Of a stretch of 64,000 nt of DNA, positions 29,101-36,828 are shown piece after piece (the stretch's first letter is position 1; each line of letters begins with the position of its first letter). Where the stretch lies: NCBI GenBank assembly GCA_023269675.1, contig JAHFSX010000005.1:186001-250000 (forward strand), written 5' to 3'. The notes beneath the pieces are model-generated. The model did not search any database and was not told where the DNA came from. It saw only the letters and a program-made list of their open reading frames with translations. The position numbers and the translations under genes were made by a program. The stretch comes from Verrucomicrobiota bacterium (GTDB taxonomy: Bacteria > Verrucomicrobiota > Kiritimatiellia > RFP12 > UBA1067).

Positions 29101-31647
29101 GGCGAGGACGGCCTGGCGCTGACGGATTCCGGGGTGATCGGTCAGGAGCTGATCGCGCCCAACGCCTTCATCGACCTAACGGTGCAAGCGACGGCCGTTT
29201 CGCCGGCGGCAGCGCGGACGGTGCTGATCCGGGCCTTTTGGAATCCGCAGGACCCGAACCTCGCGGTGAAGGACGCCGTGCAATTGGAGCTGCTGCCGCC
29301 GAACACGGCCCCGACAGCCACGGACGCCTTCGCGACTGCCGCGCCGGGCGGGAGCGTGGATGTGGACCTGTGGACGCTCGCCTCGGACAGCGACTCGTCC
29401 GCCACCTCGTTGTGGTTCACGGTGACGGGCGTGACCAACGGCACGGCGGTGTTGCTGGCCGACGGGCACACCGTGCGTTTTACGGCCGTCCTTGGCTACA
29501 ATGGTCCGGCCACTTTCAGCTACGCGGTACGCGACGCGAGCGAAGACGCGCGCCTGCTGCGCCATTACGCCTTCGAGCCCCCGGACACGGCGGCTGACGC
29601 GCTTGCGGCGGATGCGGCGAACCGCAGCGACGGCACGCTGGCGAGCGCCGGAACCGGCAGCTGCGCGTACGTTGCGGATACGCCGCTCCGGCTCCAGACG
29701 CAGAGTCTGCGCCTCGTCGAGGCCAGCGCGGGCAACGATGCGGAGCTGAGGACCGCGCTGCCGGTCACCGAATACAACCTGACGAATTCGTCCTGGACCC
29801 TCTCGATGTGGTTCAAGAGGGCGACGCGCACCTCCACCGACATGGCCTTCTACATCGGCAGCGGCAACGGATCCAGCGGTGACGGCCATGAGTTGGAGAT
29901 GTGGTGCGGCGGCAACGAGGACCGCGTGAACCTGCGCTATTGGGACGGAACGAACGGGCTGCGCGCCATGCTCAGCTCGCCCGCCACGGTGCAGACCGGC
30001 ACGTGGCATCACGCGTCCGTCGTGTGGACCGCCGCCGGCGGCGGCAGCGGAGCGCTCGCCCTCTTTGTCGACGGCGGGTCATGCGGCAGCACGAACATGA
30101 CGGCGGGCTTCAAGCAGGGCGCCGACCTGATCTTCGGCGGCATCGCCTCCACGGCGGCCGACCCGCGCGCGTTCAACGGGTGGCTGGACGAGTGCGCGCT
30201 CTATGCCGGCGCGCTGGACGCGGCGGAGATCGCGCGGCTGGCGCAGATGCCGGTGGCCTGCAACGCCGGTCTCGCGGCGGGCGGCAGCGTGACGGTGAAC
30301 GTGGACGACGCCACGGACGGGCTGCTGGCGCGCTGGCCCTTTGACGGCGCGCTGGCCGACGTGAGCGGTCATGGCTGGCAACTCACGGCCGCGGGGGAGG
30401 CCGCACCGACGGGCACTCTGAGGAAACAGGGCTCAAACAGCCTGTCGCTCGACGGCAACGGCGATTACGCCTACACGTCCGCACTGTCGTTCAGCAATGC
30501 CATCACGCTCGCCGCTTGGATCTACGTGCCGTCCAACGCGCCCAACATTCAGACCGTGGCCGCGAACTCGGGCAGCGGCGGCAGCGCGAACGGGTTCCGG
30601 TTTTATGTGAACGGATACAGCAGCAATCCCGGAGACGGCAAGCTCTGCCTCGAAACCGGTAACGGATCGGCCGGTCTCGGAGTCTCCAGCGCCGCCGGAG
30701 CGGTCGCGAAGGACCAATGGCAGCATGTCGCCGCGGTGATCAACCGCAGCGCGGGCACGGCCACGCTGTACCGGAACGGCGCGGTCGTGACCACTGGCGG
30801 TATTCGCGCCGACTTCACGAACAGCGCGCCGCTCTATCTGGGCGGTATGGGCGGAAACAATTTCCCGTTCCGCGCGCAGATGGACGATATGCGCGTCTAT
30901 AGCCGCGCGCTTTCGTCCAGCGAACTGGCGACGATCATCAACGCGGCCAATGTTCCGCCGGTCATCGGGAGTGTGGCGAACCGTTCGATCACCCTCAATG
31001 CCAACAGCGGCGCCATCGGTTTCGGCATCAGCGACGTGGAGACCGCGCCGCAGCACCTTGCGCTCAGCGCGTCCTCCTCGGACACGGGACTCGTGCAGAA
31101 CGCGGGTATCGTGCTGGGCGGCAGCGGCACGAACCGCACGGTGACCGTGACGCCCGCCACCAACCGGTTGGGAAACGCCGTCATCACGCTGACGGTGAGC
31201 GACGGCGCGCTCGCCACGAACGCGACGTTCACGCTGACGGTCACCGGGAACGCGACGGAAACGTGGCGCTTTGACCGCTTCGGCACCACCGCGAGTGTCG
31301 GCAGCGCGGCGGACAGCGCGAATCCCGACAGCGACGCGTGGAACAACCTTCAGGAGTATATCCTTGGCACCGACCCTCTGGCGTCCAACGCGGGGCTAAC
31401 GGTGGATGCGGCGTCCGCCGTCAGCGGGGGCTTGACGGTGACCTTTTACGCGCGCCAGGCGACCGGCCCCGGCTATGCGGGCCTTGCGCGGCTGTTTGAC
31501 GTGGAGTCGACCGACGTCCTTTCCGGACCGTCCTGGTCAGGCGTCGCGGGCCGCACCGGCATCGTGGGCAGCAACCAGAACGTCACGGTCACGCTGCCCT
31601 TCAACGGCCCTCGGCGCTTCTATCACGTCAAGGTGCGGCTGCAGTAG
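26155..31647 (+). CDS. Very large exported LamG-domain protein, probable glycan-active
   Basis: 1830 aa. Signal peptide about residues 1-24 (VTVKVLVGVLALCGRQAQA). An N-terminal carbohydrate-binding-like sandwich (about 25-150) is followed by a region RIPTRVYWGGYTGMSQLVG...WSWVQAHQDGLLLHGAYWG of unrecognised fold that may be catalytic, then beta-sandwich repeats with VY/FGDIGLPGRGG and ADIGAPGQAGS. Two LamG/concanavalin-like domains lie near 1140-1370 and 1390-1590, then a cadherin-like stretch (VPPVIGSVANRSITL) and a tail with NPDSDAWNNLQEYILGTDP. ATG 26155 was chosen because the upstream GTG at 26143 has no spaced ribosome site. A cell-surface or secreted adhesin or glycosidase; enzyme class unresolved. 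Confidence 0.7.
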   Translation: MRDRVTVKVLVGVLALCGRQAQAQLLGEVTRPAEAAALVSAPVETATAGFRGAGYVNFPAGGGSATWAGFDGGPGGGVNVQIRYLLTGTATREAPFTVNGVTRRVRFAPTGAGVWGTVTAFGRVVSGTANTITLATDGADIGLVDEITVSQPAPVRIPTRVYWGGYTGMSQLVGAGTSQWSWVQAHQDGLLLHGAYWGNPAMSPAPSTVGPSLATLLRPYKPNYIYEAGFPGEFPSIDSKLGTDWATGATQDVTQVMAWGFSQPDISTDYHMFAWQESMRYHPEWTHDDFFAALCGNWGSYTGTLVSASTYGWFRQWTEKLAQAYPGIRVTACDSPVYFSWDDLRELGDDKNAYNAWVKLERHGTNVEAFWSATGYTWKSLGVTTSTLPATAYAGLAVTSRNNARLATAKFNSAQVYNFFFGDIGLPGRGGSLSQGTGTFTLTSNGDHSNGTDDDAHFFVYREHGGDGEFVARVDSLVNNRTPARADTAAGLVVRESLASNARVASLSLRNDDKVQFQTRTSVGGALTTVASPAAVTPSWLKLARAGNSYSAWISTNGVSYTQVGTTQTVSMASAVKVGLFCDSTIYWDDATAQFSYVNFLSATANAASWTGADIGAPGQAGSQTLGTTITVNAGGADIAGTADQLRLVYKPLTGDGTVIAQCYTFADKTSVTTALDPLAKMGVMLRASTNANAQHSAVCFTPLNGIRQLVRATDGASSFTGGVWGAGEAAIVPGLNSNDRRTLAHYLTGNDFMGALRDAFPGAYKANYAGFTTDSPYAGYMRWGGSETQADAEKHRQKIRLYEAWLQSNGLEHQLIANSNTGGATGTQAERDAWDSTYADDSLRSITLHQLEGGRPDKVIFESWYDGPFTLVPETKSGSYANLALRGIKYLKGEDQTLDLSVKAAAEPLFFGGGLRQSVPDGVQARAWRAATPAATQSFTVRLKNTGEVDALPVLQAYASGGAGWTVAYYWGTTNVTALVTGEDGLALTDSGVIGQELIAPNAFIDLTVQATAVSPAAARTVLIRAFWNPQDPNLAVKDAVQLELLPPNTAPTATDAFATAAPGGSVDVDLWTLASDSDSSATSLWFTVTGVTNGTAVLLADGHTVRFTAVLGYNGPATFSYAVRDASEDARLLRHYAFEPPDTAADALAADAANRSDGTLASAGTGSCAYVADTPLRLQTQSLRLVEASAGNDAELRTALPVTEYNLTNSSWTLSMWFKRATRTSTDMAFYIGSGNGSSGDGHELEMWCGGNEDRVNLRYWDGTNGLRAMLSSPATVQTGTWHHASVVWTAAGGGSGALALFVDGGSCGSTNMTAGFKQGADLIFGGIASTAADPRAFNGWLDECALYAGALDAAEIARLAQMPVACNAGLAAGGSVTVNVDDATDGLLARWPFDGALADVSGHGWQLTAAGEAAPTGTLRKQGSNSLSLDGNGDYAYTSALSFSNAITLAAWIYVPSNAPNIQTVAANSGSGGSANGFRFYVNGYSSNPGDGKLCLETGNGSAGLGVSSAAGAVAKDQWQHVAAVINRSAGTATLYRNGAVVTTGGIRADFTNSAPLYLGGMGGNNFPFRAQMDDMRVYSRALSSSELATIINAANVPPVIGSVANRSITLNANSGAIGFGISDVETAPQHLALSASSSDTGLVQNAGIVLGGSGTNRTVTVTPATNRLGNAVITLTVSDGALATNATFTLTVTGNATETWRFDRFGTTASVGSAADSANPDSDAWNNLQEYILGTDPLASNAGLTVDAASAVSGGLTVTFYARQATGPGYAGLARLFDVESTDVLSGPSWSGVAGRTGIVGSNQNVTVTLPFNGPRRFYHVKVRLQ

Positions 31648-31656
31648 CCGCCTCGC

Positions 31657-31716
31657 GCACGCCCAGCGATGGGCGTGCCACATTCGAGTGTGCCATGCGC
31701 ATCCTTGCGCATGGGC
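31657..31716. repeat. Two-hairpin dispersed repeat, copy C
   Basis: GCACGCCCA-gcga-TGGGCGTGC then GCCATGCGCA-tcct-TGCGCATGGGC, inverted relative to copies B and D. Lies between convergent genes (LamG protein and larC), where it may terminate both. Confidence 0.75.
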
Positions 31717-31723
31717 ATCTGGT

Positions 31724-33031
31724 TTACCGTTTCAGGGCCTGCTTGGCCGCCTCGTAGACTTGCCGCGGTGTGACGTTGTTCGCCTTGGCGAGGACGGCGC
31801 AGGCGTCGTGCTCCGGTGAGGCGGTGATCTCCTCGCCGTGCAGCGTGCCGATCTTCACCGGCACGTCGCCCCACGCCGTGCGGACGTTCTCGAAGCGGCG
31901 CGCCAGCGTCTCGCGCTGCACGGGATAGAAGCGGATGCCGAAGCTGGTCGTGGCGCGGAAGATCCGTTCGCGCAGGGACGCCGCGCAGGCCGCGTCGGCC
32001 AGGACGCTCAGCACGGTGCCGGGGCGGCCCTTCTTCATGATGACGGGCGTGAACCAGACGTCCGACGCGCCGCGCCCCAGCAGGTCGGAGGCGAGCGCCC
32101 CCAGCCATTCGGGGTTGCAGTCGTCGAGATTGGTTTCGAGCACAAGCAGGTCGGCGGCGGTGGGCGCGATCGGCGCGGCGGCGGCCGCGGACTCGGTCAG
32201 CAGCGTGGCGCGCAGCACGTTGGGGCGGCCGTTGAGCGTGCGGCTGCCGAAGCCGAACGCGCTGCGGATGACGGTGGTCTCCTCGGGCAAGGGGGCGAGG
32301 GTGTGGGTCCAGACGCGCAGGAGCGCCGCGCCCGTGGGGGTGACCAGTTCAAAGGGCTCGGCGGTCTGTGTCACCGTCATGCCGGACAGCAGCTCCAGCG
32401 TGGCGGGCGCGGGGTTGGGCATCTCGCCGTGGGCGCAGTGGAGCGTGCCGGTGCCGGAGGGCAGGGGGCCGCAGGAGACGCCGCTGGCGCCGAGCTGTTC
32501 CAGCGCGAGGCAGGACCCCACGATGTCGGCGATCGAGTCCCACGCGCCGACCTCATGGAAGTGCACCGTGTCGGGCGTTTTGCCGTGGATCTTGGCCTCG
32601 GCTTCCGCGAGCTTGCGGAAGACGTCGATCGCCAAGGCGCGCGAAGCGTCTGAGAGGGGGGCGTGCGACAGGAGATGTTCGATCTCCGCGAGCCCGCGGT
32701 GGGCGTGCGCGTGGGTAGGCTGCGGGCCGCCTGCATGCGGCAGAACGTGCGGAGCATGGCCGCGAGGATGGCCGTGGGGGTGGCCGTCGGGCTGCGCGTC
32801 CGGCCACTCGCTGTCGTCGGGGTGGCGATGGTGTTCGGCGTGGACCGTGACGCGCAGACCGCTGAGGCCTGCGGCACTGGCGAGGTCGGACCGGAAGTGG
32901 AGATGCTCCGGGAAAAAGGCGTTGATGATCTTTTCGATGGCGGGGATGTCCGCGCCCAGCGCCGCGAGGGCGGAGAAGATCATGTCGCCGCTGGCGCCGC
33001 CCACGCTGTCGAACCGGATGTATTTCTTCAT
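31724..33031 (-). CDS. larC: Nickel-pincer cofactor biosynthesis protein LarC
   Basis: 435 aa. LarC inserts nickel into the pyridinium dithiocarboxylate mononucleotide to complete the pincer cofactor of lactate racemase-type enzymes. Family markers: N-terminal FDSVGGASGDMI, a histidine-rich linker (about residues 65-112 with HPHGHPRGHAPHVLPH), HFHEVGAWDSIADIVG, and LETNLDDCNPEWLG. The gene is one intact frame, unlike Lactobacillus where larC1 and larC2 are joined by frameshifting. larB, larE and larA are not in the window. Starts at ATG 33031 and converges with the LamG gene. Confidence 0.93.
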   Translation of the reverse strand: MKKYIRFDSVGGASGDMIFSALAALGADIPAIEKIINAFFPEHLHFRSDLASAAGLSGLRVTVHAEHHRHPDDSEWPDAQPDGHPHGHPRGHAPHVLPHAGGPQPTHAHAHRGLAEIEHLLSHAPLSDASRALAIDVFRKLAEAEAKIHGKTPDTVHFHEVGAWDSIADIVGSCLALEQLGASGVSCGPLPSGTGTLHCAHGEMPNPAPATLELLSGMTVTQTAEPFELVTPTGAALLRVWTHTLAPLPEETTVIRSAFGFGSRTLNGRPNVLRATLLTESAAAAAPIAPTAADLLVLETNLDDCNPEWLGALASDLLGRGASDVWFTPVIMKKGRPGTVLSVLADAACAASLRERIFRATTSFGIRFYPVQRETLARRFENVRTAWGDVPVKIGTLHGEEITASPEHDACAVLAKANNVTPRQVYEAAKQALKR

Positions 33032-33090
33032 GCGAATAGCTTACAAGGAAAGAGGCCGCGGATTCAACGGGAAAAGCACGGGTTTGCGCT

Positions 33091-33118
33091 TTGCAGGGGC
33101 ATAGGCATCAGGTAAGAT
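33091..33118 (+). promoter_or_regulatory. Putative promoter for the PL8 lyase gene
   Basis: TTGCAG (33091-33096), 16 bp, TAAGAT (33113-33118), 25 bp before ATG 33144. Confidence 0.45.
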
Positions 33119-33143
33119 TCGGGCCAAACAACGGGGGACTGGT

Positions 33144-35222
33144 ATGTGGCGTAGCGGGGTATCATTGGCAATCGCGGCGTGTCTCTGCTGGGGCTGTCAG
33201 GCCGCCGACGGGGACCGGATGAAAGGCCTGGAGACGGTCAAGGCGCGGATCGCGGCGGACGTTCGCGGCCAGGCGCCTGACATCAGTAAGATCCGCGCGC
33301 TCGTGCAGTCGCAGAAGCCGGACGGCGCGTGGGGAGACATCCCGTACGAGGCCAAGGACCGCATGCTCTGGCCGCCCATGGAGCACTTGGAGCGGTTGAC
33401 GGACCTGGCCGAGGGTTACGCGTCGGGCCGCGTGCCGGAAACCGAACAGGCGGCGGTGGCGCAGGCGCTGGTGAAGGGCTTCGATTTCTGGCTGGCGCGC
33501 GACCCGAAGTCTTCGAACTGGTGGTACAACGAGATCGGCGCGGTTCAAAGCCTTTACCGTTTGATGTTGCTGTCCGAGCCGTTGTTGACGGAGGGGCGCC
33601 TCGAAAAGGGATGCGCGCTGCTGTCGCGCGCGAAGCTCGCCATGACCGGGCAGAACCTGGTCTGGCTGGCCGAGAACACGATCGGACGGGCATGTCTGCA
33701 GCGCGATGCGGAGCTGATGTCGGCGGCGTTCAAGCGGATCGAGGCGGAGATCGTGGTGACGGAGAAGGAAGGGATCCAGCCCGACTTCAGCTTCCATCAG
33801 CACGGCGCGCAGCTCTACTCGGGCGGATACGGCAACGGCTTCGCCGCCTCCGCGCCGAGGTTCGCGCTGCTGGCGCAGGGCACGCCGTTCGCGTTCGAGC
33901 CCGCAAAGATCCGCATTCTCGAGGACTATCTGCTGGAGGGCCAGCAGTGGATGATCCGCGGCGGCCTGTTCGACTATTCGGCCAGCGGACGCGAGCCCAC
34001 GCGGCCCAACAGCGGAAAGGTCGGCGGCTATGCGGCCCATGCGCGCAACCTGCTGAAGCTGGAGGCCGTGACGCGGCGGGAGGAGCTGGAGCGTCTGGCC
34101 GCCCGCATCGAGAAGGGTATCACGGAGGCGACGCCCGCTTTGACAGGGCACAAGCATTTCTGGTGTTCGGACTATACCGTGCATCACCGCCCGGAATGGA
34201 TGGTTTCGGTGCGCATGACCAGCGACCGGATGTTGCAGACCGAGGTCGTCAACGAGGAGAACCAGCTCGGAGAGCACCTCTCGGACGGCGTGATGTATCT
34301 CTACCGGACGGGCGGGGAGTACCGCAACATCTTCCCGGTGTGGGACTGGGCGCGGCTGCCGGGCATCACGGTCGAGCAGAACCGGCCGCTGCGGCGCATC
34401 GACAACCGGCGCAAGGGGGCGCGGGCCTTTGCGGGCGGGGCCTCCGACGGCGTGTGCGGAGTGTCGGCCATGGATTTCGCACGGGACGGGCTGACCGCCA
34501 AGAAGGCCTGGTTCTTTTTCGAGGGCGAGGTCGTGTGCCTCGGCGCGGACATCGCCTCGACCAACGGCTACCGCGTGATCACCTCGGTGAACCAGTGCCT
34601 CGCGGACGGGCCCGTGACGGTCAGTCGGGGCGAGGGCGCGCCGGAGGTGCTGGCGGCACCCGCAAAGATCGAGAAGCCGGCATGGGTTCACCACGGCGGT
34701 GTGGGGTATGTTTTTATGGATGCGGGAGAGAGCGTGGGGGTGGGGACCTCGGTTCAGACGGGCTGCTGGAAACGCGTCTCCACGGTGCAGCCGGCCGCTC
34801 CGGTTTCGATGCCGGTCTTTTCGGTGTGGGTGAGTCACGGCAAGCTCCCCAAGGGCGCGACGTACGCGTACGCGCTGACGGTTAAAAGAGACGCGGCGGC
34901 GTTGGACGCATATGCGGCGGCGCTGCCGGTGCGCGTGGCGGCCAACAGGCCGCAGGTCCAGGCGGTCGAGCAGGTCAAGACAGGTGCGCTGCAGGCCGCG
35001 TTCTATCAGGCGGGCTCGGTCCCCAGTGACACGTGGGGCGCGGTCAGCGCGGATACGCCCTGCCTGCTGATGCTGGCGAAAGTGGCCGGAAAAACGCGGC
35101 TGACGATCTGCAATCCGTGCAGCCGGGAGGGCGTCATCCGGATCAAAGCGGGAACGAAGGCCGCGACGGTGCAGCTGCCCGCGGGGTCTGGAGCGGGCGC
35201 GAGCGTCAGTCTCGACATGTGA
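33144..35222 (+). CDS. Polysaccharide lyase family 8 (hyaluronate/chondroitin AC-type lyase)
   Basis: 692 aa. An export signal with cysteines (about residues 1-21, possibly a lipoprotein although the lipobox is atypical) precedes the alpha/alpha-toroid domain. PL8 active-site landmarks: WWYNEIG near 126-132, TGQNLVW (Asn near 171), and SFHQHGAQLYSGGYG (His near 220, Tyr near 229); GGLFDYSASGRE and RMTSDRM with NEENQLGEHLSDG complete the signature. The C-terminal 350 residues are beta-sandwich. The family cleaves uronic-acid-containing glycosaminoglycans or xanthan by beta-elimination. Context (esterase, GH110-like enzyme, SUMF1) fits degradation of host or marine sulfated glycans; the exact substrate is not assignable. 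Confidence 0.85.
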   Translation: MWRSGVSLAIAACLCWGCQAADGDRMKGLETVKARIAADVRGQAPDISKIRALVQSQKPDGAWGDIPYEAKDRMLWPPMEHLERLTDLAEGYASGRVPETEQAAVAQALVKGFDFWLARDPKSSNWWYNEIGAVQSLYRLMLLSEPLLTEGRLEKGCALLSRAKLAMTGQNLVWLAENTIGRACLQRDAELMSAAFKRIEAEIVVTEKEGIQPDFSFHQHGAQLYSGGYGNGFAASAPRFALLAQGTPFAFEPAKIRILEDYLLEGQQWMIRGGLFDYSASGREPTRPNSGKVGGYAAHARNLLKLEAVTRREELERLAARIEKGITEATPALTGHKHFWCSDYTVHHRPEWMVSVRMTSDRMLQTEVVNEENQLGEHLSDGVMYLYRTGGEYRNIFPVWDWARLPGITVEQNRPLRRIDNRRKGARAFAGGASDGVCGVSAMDFARDGLTAKKAWFFFEGEVVCLGADIASTNGYRVITSVNQCLADGPVTVSRGEGAPEVLAAPAKIEKPAWVHHGGVGYVFMDAGESVGVGTSVQTGCWKRVSTVQPAAPVSMPVFSVWVSHGKLPKGATYAYALTVKRDAAALDAYAAALPVRVAANRPQVQAVEQVKTGALQAAFYQAGSVPSDTWGAVSADTPCLLMLAKVAGKTRLTICNPCSREGVIRIKAGTKAATVQLPAGSGAGASVSLDM

Positions 35223-35260
35223 GAGCGGCCTGGCACGGCCGGGCGCATCCCGTTTCGTTG

Positions 35261-35380
35261 ACCTCAACGGGGCAGGGGTGCCTCAGCACCCCGCCCGTGC
35301 GCGGTCCGGGACGTCCCGCGCTACGGCTGCCGCAGCACCGGTAGGGGCGGACGCCTCGGACGCCCCACAAGCGTCGATAG
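35261..35380. other. Cluster of GC-rich hairpins in the gap after the PL8 gene
   Basis: The 273-bp gap 35223-35495 contains no gene. It holds GGGGTGC-ctca-GCACCCC and GGGGCGGACGCC-type inverted repeats (GGGGCG...CGCCCC around 35344-35369), likely a terminator and/or relics of palindromic repeats, then the promoter of the next gene. Confidence 0.5.
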
Positions 35381-35438
35381 TCTAACGGTCAATGGAACGG
35401 GGATGCGGCCCGACACGGCCTGACACGCGAAAAGAGTG

Positions 35439-35467
35439 TTGCGGGCACATATGTGGCGTGGCATACT
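35439..35467 (+). promoter_or_regulatory. Putative promoter for the SHD1-like gene
   Basis: TTGCGG (35439-35444), 17 bp, CATACT (35462-35467), 29 bp before ATG 35496. Confidence 0.5.
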
Positions 35468-35495
35468 AACTGCAGATTAAAAAAACACACGAGAG

Positions 35496-36803
35496 ATGGG
35501 TATGCGATCATTCAGTTTGTTGACAGTCCTCTTTCTTGTCGCCGGCTTCGCGGGCGCGGAAGACATGCGCACGTGGACCGATGTCAAGGGGAACCATGTT
35601 GAAGCGCGCTTCGTGAAGCTGGAGGGCTCTTCCGTCACGCTGAAGCTCAAAGACGGAAAGGCCGTCCCCGCTAAACTGGATAACCTGTGTGATGCCGACC
35701 GTGCGTACGTGAGGGAGTTGACCTATGTTCCGCGCGAGGTCGTCGTGACGTTCAAAAAAAGCGGTGCGGCGGGTGTCGGCGAGGAGTCGGGTGTTTCTCC
35801 CGTGGCCACACTGCGCGACATCGTCACGTTCCGGCTGGTCGATGAAGCGGACGGCAACAAGGCCGAGACCACGGGGGATTCGCGCTGGAAGATCGAGTCT
35901 GTCGATGCGCTGGGGAACCGGATTCAGCCGCGAAAAGAGGGGTTGGCGGAGGAGCTGGTGACCGAGGGCAAATTCGTATTCGTGACCTACACGGTCGAGA
36001 ACGATTCCAATGTGCCGATGACCGTGCCGGAACCGGTGCTGGTCGATAAGCGGGGACGCAAGTTCCTTCAGACGGCGAAGTCCAATGCGCGGTTCTATCT
36101 CCCCGAGAAAGCGCTGCTGGCCGGGTCGGATTCTGTGCAGCCCGGGTTTAAGAAGCTGTTCTGCTCGTTCTACGAGCTGCCTTTAGAAGCCGAGCCGGCC
36201 AGCGTGGAGGTGTTTCCCTCCAAGACGCGCGGTTACGCCATTGAACAGTTCGAGGTCAAAGGCAAGCAGATCGTTTTGGACGAAGGGGCGGCCGCCGCGC
36301 CGGCCCCTAAAACGGCGGCGGTGGCGCCCCCCGGGACGGCAGACAAAAAAGCGTCGGTTTTCATGAAATGCGTGCGTGTGGGTCAAGGGGGAGACACCTC
36401 TGGCGACTGGTATTATGACCGCAATAAAAAGCGTTCGCTTTCCTATGGGGTGGAGCTGCGGGGCCTCGGCGAGCAGCAGAAGCCAGTGACGGTGAAAGCG
36501 TACTTTGTCGGTGCGATCAGCGGCAACCGCGACGCGGTGGTTGACAAGAAAGAGGAAAGTGTGGCGCTTGAGCCCGGTAAAATCGCAAAAGTATCCTTGC
36601 AGTCGAATGAGGTGGAAGAGTACGCCTACTATTATTATTCCGGCTCAAGGATCAGCGGCGCCAAGCTCAAAGGCGTGATCGTCCAGGTCTGGCGCGGAGA
36701 CGAAATCGTGACCAGCTTCGTGTCCTTGAACCAGTGGAAAAAGTTTGCGGAATCACCCGATGTCGCAAAGCAAATGGGTGAGCTGTCGATAACGGAGAAG
36801 TAG
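35496..36803 (+). CDS. Exported protein with an SHD1-like domain
   Basis: 435 aa. Signal peptide about residues 1-21 (FSLLTVLFLVAGFAGA). Residues about 24-75, RTWTDVKGNHVEARFVKLEG...VTLKLKDGK...AKLDNLCDADRAYV, match the SLA1-homology-domain-1-like module that is common as a secreted domain in Planctomycetes and Verrucomicrobia. The rest contains an Ala/Pro linker (about 265-290) and a beta-rich C-terminal domain. In these phyla the domain often accompanies secreted enzymes, but its function is unknown. An alternative ATG at 35502 exists. The next gene follows 25 nt later. Confidence 0.72.
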   Translation: MGMRSFSLLTVLFLVAGFAGAEDMRTWTDVKGNHVEARFVKLEGSSVTLKLKDGKAVPAKLDNLCDADRAYVRELTYVPREVVVTFKKSGAAGVGEESGVSPVATLRDIVTFRLVDEADGNKAETTGDSRWKIESVDALGNRIQPRKEGLAEELVTEGKFVFVTYTVENDSNVPMTVPEPVLVDKRGRKFLQTAKSNARFYLPEKALLAGSDSVQPGFKKLFCSFYELPLEAEPASVEVFPSKTRGYAIEQFEVKGKQIVLDEGAAAAPAPKTAAVAPPGTADKKASVFMKCVRVGQGGDTSGDWYYDRNKKRSLSYGVELRGLGEQQKPVTVKAYFVGAISGNRDAVVDKKEESVALEPGKIAKVSLQSNEVEEYAYYYYSGSRISGAKLKGVIVQVWRGDEIVTSFVSLNQWKKFAESPDVAKQMGELSITEK

Positions 36804-36828
36804 CTAGGCGGGAAGAAGGGGAGTGACT

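Noticed and set aside
31724-33031. Programmed frameshift in larC as in Lactobacillus
   Set aside because: The frame is continuous from ATG 33031 to the stop.
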